Part shown: piece after piece, positions 27,537 through 36,551 of the stretch
Numbering within the stretch: position 1 is the stretch's first letter
How the letters are laid out: every line of letters starts with the position of its first letter
Source: Udaeobacter sp963725505
GTDB lineage: Bacteria; Verrucomicrobiota; Verrucomicrobiia; Chthoniobacterales; UBA10450
Reading direction: 5' to 3'
Length of the DNA: 64,000 bases
NCBI GenBank assembly: GCA_963725505.1
Contig: CAVRYN010000008.1
Location: 11,426 to 75,425, forward strand
Made by a program: the position numbers and the translations under genes
The notes under the pieces: generated by a model
Seen by the model: only the letters and a program-made list of their open reading frames with translations
What the model was told of the DNA's origin: nothing
The model's database searches: none

Positions 27537-28571
27537 ATGCACGTTTCAAGACAACTGACGTTTCTCACGCGGATAATGGCAGCGGCGATTCTACCAAGCG
27601 TTTCGCCTGCGCAAACGGCCAAGCCAACCATGAAAGCAATTGTACTGCATGAGTACGGCGGCCCTGAGGTTTTGAAATACGAACACGCGCTACGACCAGA
27701 ACCGAAGGAAGATCAGATCCTCGTTCGCGTGATCGCGGCCGGCGTGAATCCTGTCGATGGGATGATCCGATCGGGAATGTTTGCCAAACATGAGAAGGCT
27801 GCGTTCCCAATGATTCTGGGCGGTGACATTGCGGGAGTCGTCGAGAACGTTGGAAACAAAATCGCCAAGTTTAAAACCGGCGACCCCGTGTTCGCGTATC
27901 TGAGCTTGAAAAATGGTGGTGGCTACGCGGAATACGCGCTGGCGACCGAACGCGAAGCAGCGCCCAAACCGAAGTCGCTCACGTACGTGGAAGCTGCAGC
28001 GGTGCCGATTGTGGCTTTGACAGCGTGGCAGGCTTTGGTGGATACCGCCAAGCTAAGCGCCGGTCAGACTGTGCTCATTCATGGTGGGTCGGGCGGCGTC
28101 GGAACTTTTGCAATCCAAATCGCCAAGGCGCGCGGCGCGAAAGTGATCGCGACGGCGTCCACCGCGAACCAGGATCTGCTGAAGGAACTCGGCGCCGACA
28201 TCGCGGTCGATTACACCAAACAAAAATTCGAGGATCTCGCCAAAGATGTTGATGTGGTGCTCGATTCGGTTGGGAAAGATACGCTGGCGCGTTCCTACGG
28301 CGTGGTTAAGAAGGGCGGATTTATTGTCTCAATCGTTGCGCGCCTGGATCAGGCTGAACTCGACAAGCATGGGATTCATGGCGCAACTCTTAGTGTAGAT
28401 CCAAATTCCGAGGAACTTGCCGAGATCGGCAAATTGATCGACGAAAAGAAAATCAAAGTAATCGTGTCTCAAACTTTCCCGCTTTCCGAAGCGGTGAAAG
28501 CGCAGGAACAGGCCGCAACCGGTCACACGCGCGGGAAAATTGTTGTGAAAGTCGCAGAGGAACCGAAGTAA
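27537..28571 (+). CDS. Zinc-independent MDR-family oxidoreductase (quinone oxidoreductase-like)
   Basis: A 344-aa NADP-dependent medium-chain dehydrogenase/reductase. The catalytic domain begins MKAIVLHEYGGPEVLKYE, the cofactor domain has the glycine motif IHGGSGGVGTFAIQIAKARG and VIATAS, and no structural zinc Cys cluster is present, as in quinone oxidoreductases. The first 31 residues form a signal-like hydrophobic leader, so the protein may be exported. If translation starts instead at the Met before KAIVLHEYG (27630), it is a normal cytoplasmic enzyme. The substrate is unknown. Confidence 0.85.
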   Translation: MHVSRQLTFLTRIMAAAILPSVSPAQTAKPTMKAIVLHEYGGPEVLKYEHALRPEPKEDQILVRVIAAGVNPVDGMIRSGMFAKHEKAAFPMILGGDIAGVVENVGNKIAKFKTGDPVFAYLSLKNGGGYAEYALATEREAAPKPKSLTYVEAAAVPIVALTAWQALVDTAKLSAGQTVLIHGGSGGVGTFAIQIAKARGAKVIATASTANQDLLKELGADIAVDYTKQKFEDLAKDVDVVLDSVGKDTLARSYGVVKKGGFIVSIVARLDQAELDKHGIHGATLSVDPNSEELAEIGKLIDEKKIKVIVSQTFPLSEAVKAQEQAATGHTRGKIVVKVAEEPK

Positions 28572-28593
28572 GCGACGATCCATTAAAGACGCT

Positions 28594-28675
28594 GTCATGT
28601 CGAGCGAAGTCGAGACATCCCGCGAAATTACCTCTGAGTTGGGCCACGGGATTCCTCGACTCCGCTCGGAATGAC
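28594..28675. repeat. Family A inverted repeat
   Basis: GTCATGTCGAGCGAAGTCGA at the left, TCGACTCCGCTCGGAATGAC at the right, with CCCGCGAAATTACC in the interior as in the 33480 copy. Confidence 0.7.
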
Positions 28676-28708
28676 GTTTTTTGAAACGGCTTGTGGTATA
28701 ACGCAGAC

Positions 28709-29212
28709 ATGAACTGGGACGCGCTTAGTGCAATCTCGCAACTGGTCGGCTCGGTGGCTGTGGTTTTGTCTGTGCTGTATCTGGCGGTGCAGGTGCATCA
28801 GAGCACCCGCGTCGCGAAACTGGCCACGCAAGATGCGGCTACCACAGCCCTGCGCGACGTTACCAAACCTTTGATGGAGAATGCCGAGCTGGAACGCATC
28901 TGGCGAATTGGCCTGGAAGACATCGGCGCGCTCTCAATCGAAGAGCGAGCGCGGTTTTTCCATGCTGCTTACCAGTTTTTGAAAGCGTTCGAGACAATTC
29001 ATTTTCATTTCGTTTACGGACTGATGGACAAGCAATTATGGGAAGGCTGGCACGGACTCCTCCGGCACTATGTCGTCGCGCCCGGTATGGCGCATTACTT
29101 GAAACTTCGACCTGAAGTTTTTTCAGAACGGTTTCGCAACTTCGTTAACTCACTCGAACCGCCAGCGGATCAACGCACGGTAGGAACGCTTTTCGGCGAG
29201 GAACGAAAATAA
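28709..29212 (+). CDS. Membrane-anchored protein of unknown function
   Basis: A 167-aa protein with a single N-terminal membrane helix (LVGSVAVVLSVLYLAVQV, residues 12-29) followed by a helical cytoplasmic domain rich in Trp, Phe and His. The layout, a short N-terminus, one helix and QVHQSTRVAKLATQDA, is common in a widespread uncharacterised bacterial family. There is no catalytic motif and no operon partner; repeats flank it on both sides. Confidence 0.6.
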   Translation: MNWDALSAISQLVGSVAVVLSVLYLAVQVHQSTRVAKLATQDAATTALRDVTKPLMENAELERIWRIGLEDIGALSIEERARFFHAAYQFLKAFETIHFHFVYGLMDKQLWEGWHGLLRHYVVAPGMAHYLKLRPEVFSERFRNFVNSLEPPADQRTVGTLFGEERK

Positions 29213-29222
29213 GAGAACACGT

Positions 29223-29337
29223 GTCATCCTGAGTCGCGCAGACGGCGAAGGATCTCGCATCGGGCGCTGGCTCACACAAAGTAGCTTGCGTGACCTTTGC
29301 GGCCTGTGAGAGGTCCCTCGCTGTCGCTCGGGATGAC
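29223..29337. repeat. Family A inverted repeat, long variant
   Basis: Starts GTCATCCTGAGTCGCGCAGA and ends CTGTCGCTCGGGATGAC; the interior differs from the 20382 and 23158 copies. Confidence 0.65.
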
Positions 29338-29372
29338 GGCGCGTGCAATAGAACGATGCTACTTCCAAGACC

Positions 29373-29834
29373 CTACTTACACGGGCCCGGGACAGGAATA
29401 ACGAATTTGCCGTCTTTCTCAGCGATGAGATTTTCTGTGGTGCTGGTGGAGCTGCCGTTTGCGTCTTTTTTCTCGATTTTAATGACCAGCTTTTTGGTTG
29501 GTTTGAGTGTCAGGCAAACTTTGCCGCCCGTGGGCGAATCCATCGGCGTGGCCGCTTTTTTCACGTCCTCCGGCGTGAGATTAACAAGCTCGATACTCGA
29601 GATTTTCTCTCCGGCTTCGCCTGACTGCATCATTTTATAAAAACCGACAATCGCCGGGTCGGCGCCTTGCGTGTAGAGGAATGATTCCAAGGCCGCGGTG
29701 TCCTTCCCTTCGAATGCGGTTTTATATTTGTCGACGAACGCCTTTTCTTGTTCGGGCGTGCCGGCTGCAAGTGGCAAGCTAATCGAGACAAGGAACGCAA
29801 GAACCAGACTGGAGATTTTGATGAACGTTGTCAT
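29373..29834 (-). CDS. Small exported protein of unknown function
   Basis: A 153-aa protein. The start at 29834 gives a signal peptide (MTTFIKISSLVLAFLVSISLPLAAG); the frame is open further upstream but that part overlaps the sucC promoter region. The mature part (EQEKAFVDKYKTAFEGKDTA...) looks like a small NTF2-like or helical domain with a Lys-rich second half and ends in PVPGPCK. It was not recognised as a named family. It is divergent from sucC. Confidence 0.6.
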   Translation of the reverse strand: MTTFIKISSLVLAFLVSISLPLAAGTPEQEKAFVDKYKTAFEGKDTAALESFLYTQGADPAIVGFYKMMQSGEAGEKISSIELVNLTPEDVKKAATPMDSPTGGKVCLTLKPTKKLVIKIEKKDANGSSTSTTENLIAEKDGKFVIPVPGPCK

Positions 29835-29943
29835 GCCAGCCACCGTAGTCGGCTCGGTTTTAAAGAGGCAAGCCAATTTGCAAAAGAAAAATCTTTGCTG
29901 ATCTGTCTTCCGCGGGCTACTCCACTCCTCGCGGAATCTGCGA

Positions 29944-31173
29944 ATGAACATTCACGAATATCAAGCCAAAGAATTGTTGCAGAGATTCGACGTGGCAACC
30001 ACGCGTGGGAAGGTCGCCTCAACGCTCAATGAGGCGGAGCAAATCGCGCGCGAACTGGGCGATGTTGAGATTGTGGTCAAAGCGCAAATTCACTCCGGGG
30101 GTCGCGGCAAGGGCGCGTTCAAAAATGGGTTCAAAGGCGGAGTTCACGTTCGCAAGACACCTGAAGAAGTACGGAACCTTGCCGCAAAGATGCTCGGGCA
30201 CATCCTGGTAACACATCAGACGGGCCCGGGCGGTCGCGTGGTGAACAAAGTGCTGGTTGCCGAATCGGCCGACATCGCGCGCGAAATTTATTTTGCGATT
30301 CTGCTCGATCGAGCCACGGCTGCCCCTTTGATTGTCGCAAGTACCGAAGGCGGAGTGGAAATTGAAACAGTCGCAGCAAAATCGCCCGAGAACATCATTC
30401 GTGAGGCAATTGATCCATTGGCCGGTTTGCAACCGTTCCAGACACGAAAACTGGCGAGGCAGCTTGGCTTCCAGCCGTCCCAGTTAAAAAGCACTTCGAA
30501 ATTATTTGAAGGACTTTATCGCACGTTCATTGCGTTCGATTGCTCGATGGTGGAGGTGAACCCGCTGGTCGTTACCAAGAGCGGCGAAGTGCTCGCGCTC
30601 GACGCGAAGTTCAACTTTGATGATAACGCGCTTTATCGGCACCCTGATGTCGCGGCATTGCGCGACGTAGCAGAAGAAGATCCACGCGAAGTGGAAGCAT
30701 CAAAGCATGGGCTGAGCTATATCGGGCTGGACGGCAACATCGCGTGCCTCGTGAACGGCGCCGGCCTGGCCATGGCCACGATGGACATCATCAAATTTTA
30801 TGGCGGCGAGCCGGCCAACTTCCTCGACGTAGGCGGCGGCGCGACGGAAGAGCAAGTGACTGAAGCGTTCAAAATCTTGATCGCGGACAAGAAAGTGAAA
30901 GCGATCCTCGTGAACATTTTCGGCGGTATCATGAAATGCGACATCATCGCGCAGGGCATTATCAACGCCGCGAAAACGGTGAGCCTATCTGTGCCGCTGG
31001 TTGTTCGTCTGGAAGGGACGAATGTCGAGCGAGGGAAGCAGTTATTGAAAGAAAGCGGCCTCGCGCTGATCGCCGCGGATGATCTTGCCGATGCGGCAAA
31101 GAAAGCGGTGGCTGCAGCAGGCTCCAAATCCGCTGCTGCAAGCTCCAAATCCCAAGCTCCAAATCCCAAGTAA
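29944..31173 (+). CDS. sucC: Succinate-CoA ligase (ADP-forming) beta subunit
   Basis: Beta subunit of succinyl-CoA synthetase (TCA cycle). ATP-grasp signatures are visible: MNIHEYQAKELL start, KAQIHSGGRGKGAF, DCSMVEVNPLVV, FLDVGGGATEEQV and ILVNIFGGIMKCD. The 409 aa exceed the usual 385-390. The surplus is a Ser/Ala/Lys tail (SKSAAASSKSQAPNPK) encoded by the inverted repeat that begins the inserted cassette downstream. The tail is therefore an insertion by-product. sucD lies 2.4 kb downstream instead of directly adjacent. Confidence 0.95.
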   Translation: MNIHEYQAKELLQRFDVATTRGKVASTLNEAEQIARELGDVEIVVKAQIHSGGRGKGAFKNGFKGGVHVRKTPEEVRNLAAKMLGHILVTHQTGPGGRVVNKVLVAESADIAREIYFAILLDRATAAPLIVASTEGGVEIETVAAKSPENIIREAIDPLAGLQPFQTRKLARQLGFQPSQLKSTSKLFEGLYRTFIAFDCSMVEVNPLVVTKSGEVLALDAKFNFDDNALYRHPDVAALRDVAEEDPREVEASKHGLSYIGLDGNIACLVNGAGLAMATMDIIKFYGGEPANFLDVGGGATEEQVTEAFKILIADKKVKAILVNIFGGIMKCDIIAQGIINAAKTVSLSVPLVVRLEGTNVERGKQLLKESGLALIAADDLADAAKKAVAAAGSKSAAASSKSQAPNPK

Positions 31174-31198
31174 CGGAATCAAATTCCAAATCCCAATC
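31139..31198. repeat. Left flank of the four-helix-bundle cassette
   Basis: Tandem AGCTCCAAATCCCA units. The core AAGCTCCAAATCCCAA is the inverted complement of TTGGGATTTGGAGCTT in the right flank at 31581-31635. The repeat encodes the end of SucC. Confidence 0.75.
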
Positions 31199-31204
31199 CT
31201 CAAA

Positions 31205-31564
31205 ATGGAAGATGGTGCGAAACCACGTGATCTTGAAGATCGAACGTTTCAATTTGCGGAATCGGTGCGGGCATTCGTCAAGCAGTTGCCAAGAACTGTC
31301 AGCAATACTGAGGATGTTCGGCAATTAGTGCGCGCGTCTGGTTCGGTCGCTGCGAATTGGATCGAAGCGGATGAAGCGCTAAGTAAAAAGGACTTTCTAC
31401 TGCGTGCCAAAATCTGTCGCAAAGAAGCAAAGGAGAGCCGCTTGTTTCTGCGGCTGGTGGACACTGGATTAAATAAAACCAGCACGGTGGCTCGTGACAT
31501 ACTCGCGGCCGAGGCACGCGAGTTAGTGCTGATTTTTTCGTCGATTATTTCGAAGAGCGCATGA
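31205..31564 (+). CDS. Four-helix bundle protein (23S rRNA intervening-sequence protein family)
   Basis: A 119-aa all-helical protein. DLEDRTFQFAESVRAFVKQL, then VRASGSVAANWIEADEALSK, KICRKEAKESRLFLRLVD and a final hydrophobic helix match the IVP/S23 four-helix bundle family, related to accessory proteins such as Avd. Members occur in 23S rRNA insertions but more often, as here, alone between repeats. It is flanked by inverted repeats and splits the suc operon, which suggests the gene moves as a unit. The biochemical function is unknown. Confidence 0.82.
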   Translation: MEDGAKPRDLEDRTFQFAESVRAFVKQLPRTVSNTEDVRQLVRASGSVAANWIEADEALSKKDFLLRAKICRKEAKESRLFLRLVDTGLNKTSTVARDILAAEARELVLIFSSIISKSA

Positions 31565-31580
31565 TTACGACGTCCTATTT

Positions 31581-31635
31581 GAAGCTTGGTTATTGGGAAT
31601 TTGCCTGGGATTTGGGAATTGGGATTTGGAGCTTC
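31581..31635. repeat. Right flank of the four-helix-bundle cassette
   Basis: GAAGCTTGGTTATTGGGAA...GGGATTTGGAGCTTCCC; inverted relative to 31139-31198. The hydrolase ribosome binding site follows within 30 bp. Confidence 0.75.
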
Positions 31636-31662
31636 CCGAAAAGTAAAACCAAAAGGAGATCA

Positions 31663-32730
31663 ATGCTTACAATGGCAATGATCCTCGCCGTCACGGCCCG
31701 GGCGGAGGAACTTCCGCGCAAAGCGAAGACGCCTCGCGAAAGTTATCCGAACGTCGATGTGATCTACGACTCGGTGACGGCGCCCGACGGCAAACGCTTG
31801 CGCACGATCATTACCAAACCGCGCAATGCGAAAGGAAAACTGCCGGTCATTTTCGTGGCGGGTTGGTTGAGCTGCGATTCGGTTGAAGCGCCGACGGGCA
31901 CGAAAGACGCCAGTGGCCTTGTTTTTCAAGGCCTCGTGCGATTGCCACAATTCTCGCTGTTTCGTGTCGATAAGCAGGGCGTTGGCGACAGCGAAGGCGT
32001 TTGCGCGGAAACAGATTTTGACTCAGAGCTTGGCGGTTATCGGGCTGCCTTTCGCGCGCTGAAAGATTACGACTTTATCAACAGCAACCGCGTTTTCATT
32101 CTTGGAATCAGCAACGGCGGTGGCTTTGCGCCACTTGTGCCGGAGTCGGACGGGGAACAGGCACAGGTGCGCGGCTACATTTCGGTCGGCGGATGGGCCA
32201 AGACCTGGTTCGAGCACATGCTCGAGATCGAACGGCGGCGCTTCACGTTGATGGGGAAAACGCCCGCGGAAGTCACTGAGATGATGAAACGAGTAGCGCC
32301 GCTTTACTACGAATGGTTGATCAAAGGCCGCCCGGTCGGTGACATTCTCAAAGAGCAACCGCAGCTGGCAGATCTTTGGCCAGAAGGAAAAGATCACGCG
32401 CATTTGTATGGACGTCCGCTCGCGTTTTATCAGCAGTTACAAAAACTGAATCTCGCCGCCGCCTGGTCGCGCGTGACGGCGCCCACATATGCGTTGCGTG
32501 GCGAGTTCGATTGGATCATGAGCCGCGAAGATCACCAATTGATCGCCGCGTATGTTTCAGCAAATGGCGGAGACGCGTACGCGTACGAGGTGCCAAAGAT
32601 GGGTCACACGTTTCAGCATTATTTGAATTTGGCCGACGCTTTCAAAGGCAAGGAAGCGCCGTTTGATTCAAAAGTAATCCAGTTGCTAACTGACTGGCTG
32701 ATGAAGGAAGGAGTGACTCATGAAGATTAA
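31663..32730 (+). CDS. Alpha/beta hydrolase family protein, exported
   Basis: A 355-aa serine hydrolase. An AAGGAG site precedes the ATG at 31663; the first 15 residues (MLTMAMILAVTARAE) look like a signal peptide. The core shows LPVIFVAGWLSCDS, FRVDKQGVGDSEG and the nucleophile elbow GISNGGG (Ser), then EFDW (Asp) and GHTFQHY (His). Substrate unknown; esterase or peptidase. The first VOC gene overlaps its 3' end by 11 bp, so the three genes 31663-33453 are probably one transcript, possibly the original contents between sucC and sucD. Confidence 0.82.
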   Translation: MLTMAMILAVTARAEELPRKAKTPRESYPNVDVIYDSVTAPDGKRLRTIITKPRNAKGKLPVIFVAGWLSCDSVEAPTGTKDASGLVFQGLVRLPQFSLFRVDKQGVGDSEGVCAETDFDSELGGYRAAFRALKDYDFINSNRVFILGISNGGGFAPLVPESDGEQAQVRGYISVGGWAKTWFEHMLEIERRRFTLMGKTPAEVTEMMKRVAPLYYEWLIKGRPVGDILKEQPQLADLWPEGKDHAHLYGRPLAFYQQLQKLNLAAAWSRVTAPTYALRGEFDWIMSREDHQLIAAYVSANGGDAYAYEVPKMGHTFQHYLNLADAFKGKEAPFDSKVIQLLTDWLMKEGVTHED

Positions 32731-33103
32731 GAAAATCGGATTTGTGGCTATTCCGGTCACGGATATCCCGCGAGCACGGAAGTTTTACGAAGAGGTAGTT
32801 GGATTGACGGTGTCAGATGAAATGATGGGCGGTAAGTGGATTGAATACGGGGTTGGCGAGGATACGCTGGCGATCGCAAATGTGAGCGACACGTGGAGGC
32901 CGTCTGATCAGGGAACAGGCGCAGCTCTTGAAGTGGAGGATTTTGATGAGGCAATCCAGCGATTGAAAGACCAGCATGTGCGTTTCGCGGCCGAGCCCTT
33001 TGAGACACCGTGCTGTCATATGGCCGTTGTGCAAGATCCGGACGGCAACAAACTGATGATTCACAAACTTAAACCTGAAAATGAGAAAGGAGTCTGCAAA
33101 TGA
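32720..33103 (+). CDS. VOC (glyoxalase/bleomycin-resistance) family protein 1
   Basis: A 127-aa single vicinal-oxygen-chelate unit with the beta-alpha-beta-beta-beta pattern: KIGFVAIPVTDIPRARKFYE, a WIEYGVGEDTLAI strand, GAALEVEDFDEAIQRLK and a final VVQDPDGNKLMIHK. A metal-binding Glu/His set is plausible but incomplete, so it may be a binding protein or part of an oxygenase or lyase. It overlaps the hydrolase stop and is paralogous to the next gene. Confidence 0.85.
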   Translation: MKIKKIGFVAIPVTDIPRARKFYEEVVGLTVSDEMMGGKWIEYGVGEDTLAIANVSDTWRPSDQGTGAALEVEDFDEAIQRLKDQHVRFAAEPFETPCCHMAVVQDPDGNKLMIHKLKPENEKGVCK

Positions 33104-33453
33104 TCACAAATGAAGTGGCTTTCATTGCTATCGCGGTGTCTGAAAAGGAACGCGCGCGAAAATTCTATCAGGAGATCCTTGAACTGAAGCCCAGTTCCAC
33201 GCAGATGGATGGCGCATGGGTCGAGTATGATCTTGGTCCGACCACGATCGGAGTTGGTTGTCATCCGGCTTGGAAACCGTCGCGTGATGGGACAACGGTT
33301 GCTTTCGAAGTCGATGACATTGACGCGGCCATCGCGAAGCTCAAAGAACGCGGAGTCACGTTCGATATTGAAAAGACCGAGACGCCGGTTTGCTGGATGG
33401 CGCAATTCCGCGACCCCGACGGGAATAAGCTCGTCATTCACAAGAGAAAATGA
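33100..33453 (+). CDS. VOC family protein 2
   Basis: A 117-aa paralogue of the preceding protein, with VAFIAIAVSEKERARKFYQ, a VEYDLGPTTIGVG strand and FRDPDGNKLVIHKRK. Its ATG overlaps the previous stop (ATGA at 33100-33103), the signature of translational coupling. The two single-domain VOC proteins may pair into one fold. No substrate can be read. Confidence 0.85.
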   Translation: MITNEVAFIAIAVSEKERARKFYQEILELKPSSTQMDGAWVEYDLGPTTIGVGCHPAWKPSRDGTTVAFEVDDIDAAIAKLKERGVTFDIEKTETPVCWMAQFRDPDGNKLVIHKRK

Positions 33454-33479
33454 GGAAGCTGCGAGCGAGTCTTTGCACC

Positions 33480-33571
33480 GTCATTCTGAGCGGAGCGCAG
33501 CGAAGTCGAAGAATCCCGCGAAATTGCCGCTTGGTTTTGCCACGGGCTTCCTCGACTTCGCTCGGAATGAC
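33480..33571. repeat. Family A inverted repeat
   Basis: GTCATTCTGAGCGGAGCGCA at the left and CTCGACTTCGCTCGGAATGAC at the right, with a CCCGCGAAATTGCC interior shared with the 28594 copy. Confidence 0.7.
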
Positions 33572-33600
33572 AGCTTGAATTCACTGCTCGCCAATTAGTC

Positions 33601-34482
33601 ATGTCCGTCTTGGTCGATAAGAACACGCGACTCGTGGTGCAGGGCATCACGGGCAGCGCGGGCGCGTTTCACACGCGGCAGTGCATGGACTACGGCACGA
33701 ACGTGGTCGCCGGCGTGACGCCGGGGAAAGGCGGCCAAATATTCGATGGCACGGTGCCGGTATTCGACACCGTATGGGAAGCACGACAGAAAACTGGCTG
33801 CAACGCTTCGATGGTTTTCGTGCCTGCGCCTGCAGCTGCGGATTCGATTCTGGAATCAGTCGATGCCGGAGTCGAGCTGGTCGTGTGCATCACGGAGGGA
33901 ATTCCGGTGATGGACATGATGCGCGTGAAAGCGTTGATGCGCGGAAAGCAATCGCGGCTGATCGGTCCGAACTGCCCAGGGATTATTACTCCCGGCGCAT
34001 GTAAGATTGGCATCATGCCTGGCTACATTCACAACCCGGGCAATATCGGGGTGATCTCGCGTTCCGGGACGCTTACGTATGAAGCAGTTTGGCAACTAAC
34101 ATCGCGTGGCTATGGACAATCGACATGCATCGGCATCGGCGGCGACCCCATTCACGGCCTGTCGCATCTCGATTGCGTGAAGCTTTTCAACGACGATCCT
34201 GGAACAGATGCGATGATCTTAATAGGTGAAATCGGCGGCTCGGCAGAAGAGGAAGCCGCCGCATGGATCAAGACGAATTGCACGAAACCGGTGGCAGCTT
34301 TTATCGCGGGCATGACAGCCCCACCGGGACGACGCATGGGTCACGCCGGCGCGATAGTTTCTGGAGGGAAGGGGACTGCGGCGGGAAAAATTGAAGCGCT
34401 AAAGGCTGCGGGAATCGCAATTGCCGACACGCCAGCCACGATCGCCGATACGTTGATTGCTCAATTGAAAGCCCGCTCGTAG
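33601..34482 (+). CDS. sucD: Succinate-CoA ligase (ADP-forming) alpha subunit
   Basis: Alpha subunit of succinyl-CoA synthetase, which carries the phosphohistidine. The 293-aa protein shows the CoA-binding Rossmann start (TRLVVQGITGSAGAFHT), GPNCPGIITPG, SRSGTLTYEAV and GRRMGHAGAIVSGG with the active His at 248. It pairs with SucC at 29.9-31.2 kb. In most genomes the two genes touch; here four genes and repeats lie between, so expression may be uncoupled. The next 234 bp (34483-34716) hold only short open frames that I cannot identify. Confidence 0.95.
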   Translation: MSVLVDKNTRLVVQGITGSAGAFHTRQCMDYGTNVVAGVTPGKGGQIFDGTVPVFDTVWEARQKTGCNASMVFVPAPAAADSILESVDAGVELVVCITEGIPVMDMMRVKALMRGKQSRLIGPNCPGIITPGACKIGIMPGYIHNPGNIGVISRSGTLTYEAVWQLTSRGYGQSTCIGIGGDPIHGLSHLDCVKLFNDDPGTDAMILIGEIGGSAEEEAAAWIKTNCTKPVAAFIAGMTAPPGRRMGHAGAIVSGGKGTAAGKIEALKAAGIAIADTPATIADTLIAQLKARS

Positions 34483-34716
34483 TTCGCGGGGTTAGTGTTT
34501 GGCAGTTTGAGCTGAAGGACAGATGAAACGGATTCTTCTCATCGGTATCGGTCGCTGGGCTGCAAATCATCAGTCTCGACAAATCCGCGATTCTCGGGCA
34601 CCAGTCACTACGGCGTTTGGAATCGCTTGTTCAAATCGTTCCGCGACCTGCTTGCGGTGCGCTGGATGAAATCGAGAAAGATCCGATCCGAAATCGCCGA
34701 ATCAAATTAACAGCCT

Positions 34717-35082
34717 ATGAACATACTCGCACTTATCGCTATCACGTGGATCGGAAAAGAATACCGGTTCTTCGGTCTGGATTGGAGTTATATCATGATT
34801 CTTGGTTTCATCGGTAACGTTCTTTTCTCGATGCGTTTTTTTGTCCAATGGCTTGCCTCCGAGCGGCAAGGCGAAAGCGTCATCCCCATATCGTTCTGGT
34901 ATTGGAGCATCGCCGGCAGCGTAATCATGTGTTTGTACTTTATTTTCAGACGAGACCCCATAGGCATCCTCGCCTATCTTCCAAACTCGCTGATTTACAT
35001 TCGCAATCTAATGCTGATCCAGAAAGGCCGATCTGCTCCCACCGCCGCCGCGCCTTCTCAAAAACCCCGCGAAACGGGTTAG
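34717..35082 (+). CDS. Lipid-A-disaccharide synthase N-terminal domain (LAB_N) protein
   Basis: A 121-aa membrane protein with three helices. The motif GNVLFSMRFFVQWLASERQGES followed by IPISFWYWSIAGSVIMC and YLPNSLIYIRNLML matches the LAB_N family, usually found next to lipid A or glycan-modification glycosyltransferases. It is not itself a glycosyltransferase. The Ala/Pro-rich tail is cytoplasmic. No partner enzyme is adjacent here; the neighbouring 34483-34716 stretch is not recognisably coding. Confidence 0.85.
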   Translation: MNILALIAITWIGKEYRFFGLDWSYIMILGFIGNVLFSMRFFVQWLASERQGESVIPISFWYWSIAGSVIMCLYFIFRRDPIGILAYLPNSLIYIRNLMLIQKGRSAPTAAAPSQKPRETG

Positions 35083-35091
35083 GCTGCGCCA

Positions 35092-36423
35092 TTAGCGAAT
35101 GCTAGAGCCACCGTCCGCTACGGGTGATTCTCCATCCGGCAAATGCGCTGCTTTCCAATCCATGGCCATGCGGATACGAGAGCGGCCGCTGGGATGATCG
35201 AAAAAGATGAATTCTTCCAGAGGTGTCGGGTCGAGTTTGCGATAAGCGCCAAGTTTGAGTGCCACTTTCGCCATGCCATCGGGCTCGCGCGAAGTGTTGA
35301 TTCCGAAGGCATCCGCTTCTCGTTCTGTCACGCGTACGACCGTATTGAGAAACGGCGTGGCGACGAAAACCAGCGCGCTCAAAATCAAAACCAGCAACGG
35401 AAGTCCGGCGGGATCGGCGATTCCGCGCACGCCCCATCTGCCTCCCCAGCGTCTCACTGCTGCGTCGAACAGCGCACGAGTGAGTGCGAATCCGATGAGG
35501 ACAAAAATTCCAAAGTAAGTCAGCAGTTTAGCGCCGTGGTTAAGGACGTAATGACCCATCTCGTGCGCCATGACCTCGCGGATTTCTGGAAGCGTGCATT
35601 GCTTGAGCAGATTGTCATTCAGCGCGATCCGCGTCGTGCCAAGAACTCCTGCGACATTTGCGCTTACCCGCGTGGTCTGACGCGAAGCGTCCACCTCGAA
35701 AACTTGTTTTACAGGAATTTGATTCGCTCGCGCCATGGCGAGAATTGGATCTCTAATTTCGGGCTTCGTCAGCGGTTTATAGGTGTTAAACAGTGGCTCG
35801 ATAAACACAGGCGCGATAAAGACCAGGATGAACGCGAAAATCACCGCGACGACCGTTCCCCAGATTAACCACGTTCGTGGTGCTCGCCGGAAAACAGCGT
35901 AGAGCACAATCAACAATACCGTGCCGCCAATGATTGCGATGCCGAGACCGATCAGCTGCTCCCGAAACCATGGCAGAAAGCTCTGGGTCGCAAAGCCGTA
36001 CTGATGTTCGCGAAAAAAGTTTTCATACAGATTCAGAGGGAAGCTTAAGATGCAAACAATCATCAGATATGGCACCGCGTAGGAGGCTATTTGCAGCGTC
36101 TTGAACCTGGTAAGTCGTTGCGAAAAATCGCGCAGCCGCGCCGAGATTCGGGAAGCCAGCAGAAGAATCGAGATCGCTGCAGCCAGAAGAAAATTCCACA
36201 GAATCAGCCAGTAACCGCCCTCGAAATAGGCGTCTGATTTTTCGCGCTCGTTTCTTGGCACCGTGGCCAACCACGCTTGCGTGGCGGCGGCGGGATCGAG
36301 CGCCTGTACATTTTGTTGGAGTCCGGCCGAGGCGACGGGTATGGCAGTCTCTTCGGCCGATACCGGAATGAGCGCAAAAACGAAGCAGACGGTTATCGGT
36401 AGCAGAAGCAAATGCTTGCTCAT
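35092..36423 (-). CDS. M48 family zinc metalloprotease (Ste24/CAAX protease-like)
   Basis: A 443-aa integral membrane protease. The signal-like N-terminus (MSKHLLLLPITVCFVFALIP) is followed by about six membrane helices. The zinc motif VMAHEMGHYV (His287, Glu288, His291) and the downstream third-ligand motif TEREADAFG match the Ste24-type M48A architecture. In bacteria these act in membrane protein quality control; prenyl-protein processing is not expected. The Met at 36423 was chosen over one 16 codons upstream because it starts the signal sequence cleanly. Confidence 0.9.
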   Translation of the reverse strand: MSKHLLLLPITVCFVFALIPVSAEETAIPVASAGLQQNVQALDPAAATQAWLATVPRNEREKSDAYFEGGYWLILWNFLLAAAISILLLASRISARLRDFSQRLTRFKTLQIASYAVPYLMIVCILSFPLNLYENFFREHQYGFATQSFLPWFREQLIGLGIAIIGGTVLLIVLYAVFRRAPRTWLIWGTVVAVIFAFILVFIAPVFIEPLFNTYKPLTKPEIRDPILAMARANQIPVKQVFEVDASRQTTRVSANVAGVLGTTRIALNDNLLKQCTLPEIREVMAHEMGHYVLNHGAKLLTYFGIFVLIGFALTRALFDAAVRRWGGRWGVRGIADPAGLPLLVLILSALVFVATPFLNTVVRVTEREADAFGINTSREPDGMAKVALKLGAYRKLDPTPLEEFIFFDHPSGRSRIRMAMDWKAAHLPDGESPVADGGSSIR

Positions 36424-36551
36424 GTCTGCATTGATAATGAAGGGGCGCTTAAAAGGAAAGCAGCGTGACAATGTTCCACGGCCCTCCTAGCGACTTACGA
36501 AGGAATCGACTGGCTCGCATTAGGCTGGACAAAGAATTCTGACGGCACAGA

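Noticed and set aside
34524..34673. Possible short gene before the LAB_N gene
   Set aside because: Starts like a nucleotide-binding protein (MKRILLIGIG) but stops after 49 codons with no homologous pattern.
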